From: Planctomycetota bacterium
GTDB taxonomy: Bacteria; Planctomycetota; Phycisphaerae; WQYP01
DNA: 11,622 bases
Assembly (NCBI GenBank): GCA_021809365.1
Contig: JAKBAC010000108.1
Coordinates: 1 to 11,622, forward strand
Reading direction: 5' to 3'
Shown here: positions 7,031 through 11,622 of the stretch, in pieces
Position numbering within the stretch: position 1 is the first letter of the stretch
Layout of the letters: each line of letters opens with the position of its first letter
Position numbers and translations under genes: made by a program
Notes under the pieces: model-generated
What the model saw: the letters and a program-made list of their open reading frames with translations, nothing else
Databases searched by the model: none
Told to the model about the DNA's origin: nothing

Positions 7031-8253
7031 GCGACAAGCGTGAAGAGTATCCGCCTTTTCTGATGGCCGGCTTGGCCCGTGGGAATTCCCGTTCATCCCG
7101 CGGATCCTCGCTGCCGGAAACGCTCTGGCATCGGGTCATGCCGGAACTCGTGGCGACACGGTTAGCATGGCTGATGCTCCTGGCCGTGGCGTTGTTGTGC
7201 GCCGCGAGTCTGATGGCCGTGCGAATTTGCGGGCGCGGGCTGATGGTCCGGCAGGAAATCCATATTCTCGCAGGTGCCGCGGTGTTGCTGGTGCTTCTGA
7301 CGGTGTACTACCGCATACTTGGATATGCGGCCTACGGCTTTTTTATTTTTACCACGCTGCTGCTTATCGCCGTTCGGTTCGCGCGTCCGATTAAAGGCAG
7401 TCACCGCTGGTTTATTCTCCCCGCCGGCGTGGACCTTCAACCCAGTGAACTGGCGAAAATATCTTTTGTCATGTCTGTCGCATGGTGTCTTCGCATGCAT
7501 AAAGACATGCGGCAATTTCACAAGTTGATTCTTCCATTTATCTTTGCCATTATTCCCATGAGTTTGATTCTTATTGAGCCGGATCTTGGCACAGCGCTGC
7601 TTTTTCCTCTGGTGCTCTACGCCATGCTTATTGCCGCCGGTGCCAAATTCCGGCATCTTCTGGCCATCGCGCTGATTGCCATGGCCGTGGCTCCCGGCTG
7701 TTATCCGTTGCTAAAGCCCTATCAGAAACAGCGCATTGTGGCCTTGTTTGTGCATGGCAAACCCACGCATCATCAGCTCTCCGGCGAACTGTATCAGAAA
7801 CGCCAGAGTGAAATTGCCGAAGGCAGCGGCGGTTTGACCGGGCAGGGGCTGGAAGGCACCGTTGAAATTCGCCATGGACTTTTACCCGAAGCCTCCAACG
7901 ATTTTATCTTCGCGGTTGTAGGCAGTCAGTGGGGTTTTGCCGGTGCTCTTGGCATTGTGGTTCTATATCTCATATTTTTCGCTTCCTGCATGGAGACGGC
8001 GGGTGAAGCGGCAGACAGCTTCGGGCGGCTGCTGGTGGTGGGGTTATCCTGTATGCTGATTCTGCAAGCGGTTATTAACATCGCCATGACCACCGGGATT
8101 ATTCCCGTGGTGGGTATCACGTTGCCGTTTATGTCTTACGGCGGCAGCGCCATGCTGGCGGATATGCTGGCCATGTCGCTGATTCTTAACGTCGCCATGC
8201 GCGGGGGCCGCCTGATTCCCGGCAGCCGGGAACGTCCCGCTGCCCGCGGGTAA
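7027..8253 (+). CDS. rodA: RodA, SEDS-family peptidoglycan glycosyltransferase
   Basis: A 408-residue polytopic membrane protein that polymerises lipid II into glycan strands in the elongation complex. After a polar, unusually long N-terminal tail of about 45 residues come about ten hydrophobic segments. SEDS signatures include PAGVDLQPSELAKISFV, EPDLGTAL (E184-D186) and GITLPFMSYGGSAMLADM. The conserved acidic residue of the extracellular loop is present as D292 in NDFIFAVVG. The next positions read GSQWG, whereas most SEDS proteins have a glutamate pair (GEE-G), so Q301 replaces a usually conserved acidic residue. The GTG start overlaps the mrdA stop (GTGA), and GGAGG lies 10 bases upstream, so translation is probably coupled to PBP2. 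FtsW would share these motifs; pairing with PBP2 and MreD favours RodA. Confidence 0.9.
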   Translation: MSDKREEYPPFLMAGLARGNSRSSRGSSLPETLWHRVMPELVATRLAWLMLLAVALLCAASLMAVRICGRGLMVRQEIHILAGAAVLLVLLTVYYRILGYAAYGFFIFTTLLLIAVRFARPIKGSHRWFILPAGVDLQPSELAKISFVMSVAWCLRMHKDMRQFHKLILPFIFAIIPMSLILIEPDLGTALLFPLVLYAMLIAAGAKFRHLLAIALIAMAVAPGCYPLLKPYQKQRIVALFVHGKPTHHQLSGELYQKRQSEIAEGSGGLTGQGLEGTVEIRHGLLPEASNDFIFAVVGSQWGFAGALGIVVLYLIFFASCMETAGEAADSFGRLLVVGLSCMLILQAVINIAMTTGIIPVVGITLPFMSYGGSAMLADMLAMSLILNVAMRGGRLIPGSRERPAARG

Positions 8254-8279
8254 TGGGACACGATACGATTATTTCTACC

Positions 8280-8308
8280 GCGACACACCCGCCGCCATTC
8301 GCTATAAT
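8280..8308 (+). promoter_or_regulatory. Promoter with consensus TATAAT ending 6 bases before the polyferredoxin ATG
   Basis: A perfect TATAAT (8303-8308) lies 17 bases after GCGACA (8280-8285; four of six match TTGACA). Transcription normally starts about 6-7 bases after the -10 box, which is at or next to the A of the ATG at 8315. No ribosome-binding site fits between. The transcript would be leaderless or nearly so. Confidence 0.5.
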
Positions 8309-8314
8309 CTTTCC

Positions 8315-9127
8315 ATGATGCAGGACTCGGACAATCCATCGGATAATATCGCTCGTACAACCGGTGAAAGTGACTCTTCCGCTGTGTCCAACGCGTCTGC
8401 ACCCACCCCGGGCCAACCGCCCCCAAAGGAATCACCCCGCGTTCCGCCGCCGGAACTTGATCCCCGTCGGCGCGGATTTTTTGCCAAATGTTTAAGTGAT
8501 ATTCTTGCCCCGGTGGCCGGCTTAATTGAAAGCCGCATGGATCCGGTCACGGATATATTTGAAGGGCAGTTTGCCCCGCCGAGTTATGACGATGATTCTT
8601 CACCCATGATGCCCGGCCTGCACCGGTCCATGGAGCCGCAAACAATTTTGCGTCCGCCGGGGGCCAAACCTCCAGGTGAATTTGAATCCGTGTGCTCACG
8701 CTGCGGAGCCTGCGTGGAAGCGTGCCCGGTTAAGTGCATTCAGATCGATGCCTCCGCGTGCGTCGGCGACGGGTATCCGTATATTGCCCCGGCCATCGCA
8801 CCGTGCGTGGTCTGTGATGAGTTGGCGTGTATGAAAGCCTGCCCGACCGGAGCCTTGACTCTGGTAGATAAACTTTCCATCCGCATCGGCTTGGCGGAAG
8901 TAAAACATGAAACGTGCCTGCGCCATCACGGCGAAGATTGCCGCCTGTGCCTGGAAGCCTGCCCGATTGGTGAAAACGCCATTATTGTCAGCACAAATTC
9001 CGGCCGGGTTCTGGTAAAACCCGGCGGGTGCACCGGCTGCGGCATGTGCGAACAAGCCTGTCCCACGCATCCCACCGCCATTACCGTGCAGCCGCCAAGA
9101 CGGATGGAAGAGCTGCCGGAAGATTAA
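8315..9127 (+). CDS. Polyferredoxin, MauM/NapG-like 4Fe-4S protein
   Basis: A 270-residue protein with four cysteine clusters suited to four [4Fe-4S] centres: CSRCGACVEACP (C127-C137), C164/C167/C172/C176, C201/C209/C212/C216 and CTGCGMCEQACP (C239-C249). The spacing resembles MauM/NapG electron-transfer proteins, which pass electrons to or from periplasmic oxidoreductases. Residues 1-48 are polar, Pro/Ser-rich and probably disordered. RRRGFF (R51-F56) followed by a weakly hydrophobic stretch resembles a twin-arginine motif, but it is far from the N-terminus and the hydrophobic part is poor, so export is uncertain. C141 and C149 are extra cysteines outside the clusters. The gene lies 61 bases after rodA and has its own consensus -10 box placed for a leaderless mRNA. 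Redox partners are not in the window. Confidence 0.85.
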   Translation: MMQDSDNPSDNIARTTGESDSSAVSNASAPTPGQPPPKESPRVPPPELDPRRRGFFAKCLSDILAPVAGLIESRMDPVTDIFEGQFAPPSYDDDSSPMMPGLHRSMEPQTILRPPGAKPPGEFESVCSRCGACVEACPVKCIQIDASACVGDGYPYIAPAIAPCVVCDELACMKACPTGALTLVDKLSIRIGLAEVKHETCLRHHGEDCRLCLEACPIGENAIIVSTNSGRVLVKPGGCTGCGMCEQACPTHPTAITVQPPRRMEELPED

Positions 9128-9203
9128 ATTCCCTATAACATAGATCACAGGAAACCCCGTGCGGATTTGTCGCCGGGCTGAATATTTTAGTTTGGAAGGT
9201 TTT

Positions 9204-9626
9204 ATGTCAGATAACAAAGAACGGGAACTCGGCACCACATTGGATATCAAACTGGATTCCGCAGGCCTGCTTACCGCGGTGGCGGTGGATGCCGATACCC
9301 AGGAGGTTTTGATGGTGGCGTTTATGAACCAGGCGGCGTTGGAAAAAACCATCGCCACGGGCAAAGCCACTTACTGGAGCCGATCGCGGGGAAAATTCTG
9401 GGTAAAGGGCGAAGAAAGCGGGCACATTCAGGAAGTACAGGAATTGCTTGTGGATTGTGATCAGGATGCCGTGGTCATGAAGGTGCGGCAAAAAGGGTCG
9501 GCCTGCCACAATGGCTTTCGTTCCTGCTTTTATCGTAAAATTGTGCCCGGTGACAGCAGCACTTCCTCAAAGCTGGAATTTGTGCTCCAGCGCCAGGTTG
9601 ATCCCGCCCATGTCTACAAAAAGTAA
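9204..9626 (+). CDS. hisI: Phosphoribosyl-AMP cyclohydrolase (histidine biosynthesis)
   Basis: A 140-residue cytoplasmic enzyme for the third step of histidine synthesis, hydrolysing the adenine ring of phosphoribosyl-AMP (EC 3.5.4.19). The metal-binding signatures are intact: DCDQD (D84, C85, D86, D88) for Mg and Zn, and ACHNGFRSCFYR with C101, H102 and C108. VLMVAFMNQAAL and TGKATYWSRSRGKFWVKGEESGH regions are also typical. There is no fused HisE (phosphoribosyl-ATP pyrophosphatase) domain, so this is the monofunctional form. The ATG at 9204 has GGAAGG 4 bases upstream; an in-frame start at 9159 would add residues not seen in the family. No other his genes are present, so the pathway is dispersed. 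It lies 76 bases after the polyferredoxin gene, in which a TATAAC (9134-9139) without a clear -35 box is visible. Confidence 0.94.
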   Translation: MSDNKERELGTTLDIKLDSAGLLTAVAVDADTQEVLMVAFMNQAALEKTIATGKATYWSRSRGKFWVKGEESGHIQEVQELLVDCDQDAVVMKVRQKGSACHNGFRSCFYRKIVPGDSSTSSKLEFVLQRQVDPAHVYKK

Positions 9627-9796
9627 CCATGGGTTTAAGGCGGGCGAAGGGGTTGCTTTCGTGGAAAAAGCAGCCTAGCATTGTGGCTCTCGCACAGAGT
9701 CTGTTTGGACACAAAGGTGTCATCACTCAGACGGGAAAGCTGCCATGCGGTGGAAGCATGGGTGCCGGAGATGAACCTTTGACTCGGGTAGTCGAT
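9627..9796 (+). ncRNA. Candidate structured 5' leader of folE2
   Basis: The 170 bases between hisI and the likely folE2 start can form four successive hairpins: 9651-9675 (9 pairs, one G-U), 9699-9732 (GTCTG/CAGAC enclosing GACAC-AAAG-GTGTC), 9743-9761 (CCATGC/GCATGG, 6 pairs) and 9779-9795 (TTGACT/AGTCGA, 6 pairs with one G-U). The last one ends directly before the ATG and holds the GGG of a weak ribosome-binding site in its loop. The frame is open from an ATG at 9629, but its translation does not look like any FolE2 N-terminus. I cannot match the fold to a known riboswitch class. A cis-regulatory RNA is inferred from pairing and position only. Confidence 0.35.
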
Positions 9797-10603
9797 ATGA
9801 TGGGAAATCCAACTGAAAAAGCACCGGCAAAACTTGCCGACGTGCAGTCCGCGCAGGATAAACGCAACATCGCCATTGATAAAGTGGGTGTCAAGGCGGT
9901 GCGCTATCCGATCACGTTGCGCACACCCGACGGCGGAGAGCAACATACCGTCGCCCTGATCAATTTATATGTGTCGCTGCCCAAGCATAAAAAAGGCACC
10001 CACATGAGCCGATTTCTGGAAATTCTCAATCGGCATCATCGCAGCATAACATCCACTCAGATCATTCCGATTTTGCATGAAATGAAAAGCAAGCTTCTCG
10101 CGGATGACGCCCTGATTGAAATGACCTTCCCTTACTTCATTGAAAAGCAGGCTCCCGTTTCCGGTGCCCGCGGCCTGATGGATTATGTCTGCTCATTTGA
10201 AGGGGTCAGTAACGGATCCGATGATTTTATCCTGGGGGTAAAAGCCCCGGCCACATCCTTATGCCCGTGCAGCAAGGAAATTTCCGCCTATGGTGCCCAC
10301 AATCAGCGCTGCGAAATCAGCGCCCGCGTGCGGTTTACCGGTGATCTATGGATTGAGGACCTCGTAAAAATTATGGAATCCGCCGCCAGCGCTCCGGTGT
10401 ATGCGGTGCTCAAGCGACCGGATGAAAAATTTGTTACCGAGCAGGCCTTTGATAATCCGAAATTTGTGGAAGACATCATCCGCGATCTGGCCTTGGCGAT
10501 GGAAGAAAATCCCCAGATAACCTGGTACAGCATTCAAAGCGAAAACTATGAATCCATCCACAACCACAACGCCTTTGCCCAGATCGAACGCGATAAACGG
10601 TAG
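9797..10603 (+). CDS. folE2: GTP cyclohydrolase FolE2 (type IB)
   Basis: A 268-residue enzyme of the GCYH-IB family, converting GTP to 7,8-dihydroneopterin triphosphate for folate and, where present, queuosine synthesis. Family signatures in order: LADVQSAQDKRNIAIDKVGV at the N-terminus, LPKHKKGTHMSRF, SLCPCSKEIS with the presumed catalytic C156, YGAHNQR (H168), RPDEKFVTEQAFDNPKFVED and ESIHNHNAFAQ (E252, H255, H257). The frame extends to an ATG at 9629, which would add 56 residues, but known members begin only a few residues before the ADVQ region, so the start at 9797 (or 9800) is preferred. Its ribosome-binding site is weak (GGGTAG, 9786-9791). Type IB enzymes can use metals other than zinc and are often controlled by zinc supply; no clear Zur site was seen. 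The gene is convergent with tsaB. Confidence 0.92.
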   Translation: MMGNPTEKAPAKLADVQSAQDKRNIAIDKVGVKAVRYPITLRTPDGGEQHTVALINLYVSLPKHKKGTHMSRFLEILNRHHRSITSTQIIPILHEMKSKLLADDALIEMTFPYFIEKQAPVSGARGLMDYVCSFEGVSNGSDDFILGVKAPATSLCPCSKEISAYGAHNQRCEISARVRFTGDLWIEDLVKIMESAASAPVYAVLKRPDEKFVTEQAFDNPKFVEDIIRDLALAMEENPQITWYSIQSENYESIHNHNAFAQIERDKR

Positions 10604-10643
10604 TCAATCGGATCACCTTCACCGCCGCATCCTTTATCCAAGC

Positions 10644-11384
10644 TTACAGTAAACCGGCCTGCTGTTTCTTTTCCCATACTTCCTCTGCTTCAGCCTTACG
10701 CAGATAGATCGGCAGCAGCAGATCACGATCAATAAATGCGCCGCTTTGCGCTAAGGCCCATCCCAGCTTATGTACCATTGCCGCTTGCGCCTGCCAAAGC
10801 GGGCGATCAACTTCAATGATTTCGCCCTCTGATCCTGCTATAGCGTCGCGGTGGTAATCAATTCCCTCGCCCAATATATGCAGCGGGCGGGGGGCTTGAG
10901 ACAGAAACTCGCGGGGGTCCGCCAGCACCGGCCCGTGCGTGCGGTGCAACGCCCCTGACCCGGCGTGCCGCTGATAACGCGCCGCGTAAACCTGCCCGCG
11001 CTTGGCATCCAGCAGTACCGCCAGATGTAGTGCATTGGCGGGTGCATTAGCGGCGAGAACGTCAACAGTTGGCACCGAAATTAATTTGCAGCCCAGCGCC
11101 TGTTGCAAGGTCCGCGCGATAGCCACGGCAATTCTTATGCCCGTAAAAGAACCCGGCCCTGCCGAAACATACACGTGTTGAATATCGCGGGGCTTCCAGC
11201 CCTGCTGGCGTGTGAGATCGCGTATGGCCGGCATAAGTTCCACTGCGTGGCGCATGGCCTTGCTGAATTGCCGCTGCCCGGAAACATGCCCGCCGCAGGC
11301 GACCGCGACTGACCCGATGCGGCTGCTGGTTTCGATTGCTACAATACGCGGCGCAGATTCGTTACTTAATGGCTGTACTTCCAT
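10644..11384 (-). CDS. tsaB: tRNA t6A37 threonylcarbamoyladenosine biosynthesis protein TsaB
   Basis: A 246-residue ASKHA-fold protein that partners TsaD in forming N6-threonylcarbamoyladenosine at position 37 of ANN-decoding tRNAs. The family hallmarks are IVAIETSSRIGSVAV near the N-terminus and VSAGPGSFTGIRIAVAIART, with the conserved LDAKRGQVYAARYQ further on. Length fits TsaB (about 220-240). The frame extends to an ATG at 11426, but the start at 11384 is preferred because the family's conserved sequence begins about 12 residues later, and a GATAAT box sits 10 bases upstream. No ribosome-binding site is clear. tsaE, tsaD and rimI are not adjacent. It ends 40 bases from the folE2 stop in a convergent arrangement with no terminator seen between. 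Confidence 0.93.
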   Translation of the reverse strand: MEVQPLSNESAPRIVAIETSSRIGSVAVACGGHVSGQRQFSKAMRHAVELMPAIRDLTRQQGWKPRDIQHVYVSAGPGSFTGIRIAVAIARTLQQALGCKLISVPTVDVLAANAPANALHLAVLLDAKRGQVYAARYQRHAGSGALHRTHGPVLADPREFLSQAPRPLHILGEGIDYHRDAIAGSEGEIIEVDRPLWQAQAAMVHKLGWALAQSGAFIDRDLLLPIYLRKAEAEEVWEKKQQAGLL

Positions 11385-11394
11385 GGCCGCCAAG

Positions 11395-11400
11395 ATTATC
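11395..11400 (-). promoter_or_regulatory. Possible -10 box for tsaB
   Basis: GATAAT on the minus strand lies 10 bases before the preferred tsaB start at 11384. No good -35 box is spaced upstream (TTGTCT is 15 bases away). If used, the leader would be only about 3-4 bases, similar to the arrangement at the polyferredoxin gene. Confidence 0.25.
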
Positions 11401-11413
11401 CCACCCGACATAA

Positions 11414-11560
11414 TTAGACAATCCATAAAGCTCGCACCAGCTCGACCTTTACCGCATCGGGCGGCAGGGCGAGGTATTGTTTGGGATGGGCCTGCTCTAA
11501 AATTCCGGCACGAAGTACGCGGTCCAAAACAGGCTGTAAAAAAACCGCGGATTTCGCGGA
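11414..11560 (-). pseudogene. Unrecognised C-terminal open frame, possibly a truncated gene
   Basis: On the minus strand an open frame of 48 codons ends at the TAA at 11414-11416, 29 bases before tsaB. Its last part reads like a normal protein end (LDRVLRAGILEQAHPKQY, then LALPPDAVKVELVRALWIV), with codon use like the neighbours. Going upstream, the frame loses coding character at a T7 run and meets a TAA inside the 9-base tandem repeats (11546-11572). No ATG is present; a TTG at 11527 without a ribosome-binding site would give 37 residues. It may be the end of a gene whose upstream part was replaced by repeats or frameshifted, or a chance open frame. Function unknown. Confidence 0.3.
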
Positions 11561-11572
11561 TTACGCGGATAG
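11546..11572. repeat. Three tandem 9-base units CGCGGATNN
   Basis: CGCGGATTT (11546-11554), CGCGGATTA (11555-11563) and CGCGGATAG (11564-11572) follow each other without gaps. They lie next to an A7 run and a short AT-rich repeat at the window end, in what appears to be intergenic sequence. Confidence 0.8.
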
Positions 11573-11589
11573 ATGCCGGGCTTTACAAA

Positions 11590-11621
11590 AATCTCAAATT
11601 TGAAATTTGAAATCTCAAATT
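11590..11621. repeat. AT-rich 11-base direct repeat
   Basis: AATCTCAAATT occurs at 11590-11600 and 11611-11621, separated by TGAAATTTGA. The palindrome TCAAATTTGA (11594-11603) spans the first copy and the spacer. The array is cut by the window edge, so its full extent is unknown. Confidence 0.75.
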
Positions 11622-11622
11622 C

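Noticed and set aside
9629..9796. N-terminal extension of FolE2 from the ATG at 9629
   Set aside because: No ribosome-binding site, no resemblance to FolE2 N-termini, and dense hairpins; interpreted as a leader instead.
9627..9796. tRNA or a known riboswitch class (THF, ZTP, cobalamin, c-di-GMP) in the folE2 leader
   Set aside because: No T-loop, acceptor stem or conserved riboswitch core could be matched by eye.
11385..11426. Longer TsaB start at 11426
   Set aside because: Would add 14 atypical residues, overlap the stop of the upstream open frame and cover the GATAAT box.

Overview
The window reads as a planctomycete chromosome segment, most likely class Phycisphaerae. The pointers are a prepilin-like secreted protein of the type that is multiplied in these genomes, a XylR-type regulator (periplasmic-binding-like sensor fused to an AraC helix-turn-helix domain), a protein of the Minf_1886 family that is largely confined to Planctomycetes and Verrucomicrobia, and a MauM/NapG-like polyferredoxin. 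The taxonomic call is inference from protein families; no rRNA or other marker gene is present.

Layout: 1-213 holds no convincing gene apart from a strong hairpin. At 214-1248 (minus) lies a prepilin-like protein, divergent from the XylR/AraC regulator at 1517-2731 (plus); the 268-base gap carries a good sigma70-like promoter for the regulator. A gene-poor stretch of 500 bases (2732-3231) follows. It contains a small palindromic element with imperfect terminal inverted repeats flanked by a 7-base direct repeat, which looks like a MITE, plus a perfect 12-base tandem duplication.

From 3232 to 10603 everything is on the plus strand: Minf_1886-family protein, a small lipoprotein, MreD-like protein, penicillin-binding protein 2, RodA, a polyferredoxin, HisI and FolE2. 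MreD, PBP2 and RodA form a cell-elongation (side-wall peptidoglycan) block. RodA supplies the glycan polymerase, PBP2 the transpeptidase, and their genes overlap by 4 bases. mreB and mreC are not upstream in this window; the lipoprotein sits where mreC would often be. HisI (histidine synthesis) and FolE2 (GTP cyclohydrolase IB, folate/queuosine precursor synthesis) are separate metabolic functions. The 170 bases between them can form four successive hairpins and may be a regulatory RNA leader.

TsaB, for the tRNA t6A37 modification, is convergent on the minus strand (10644-11384). The window ends with a short unrecognised open frame on the minus strand that runs into 9-base tandem repeats and AT-rich direct repeats, suggesting a truncated or invaded gene end.

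There is no CRISPR array, tRNA, rRNA or recognisable full-length transposase. The most interesting items are the candidate structured leader of folE2, the MITE-like element, a probable leaderless start for the polyferredoxin, and the lipoprotein embedded in the elongation gene block.
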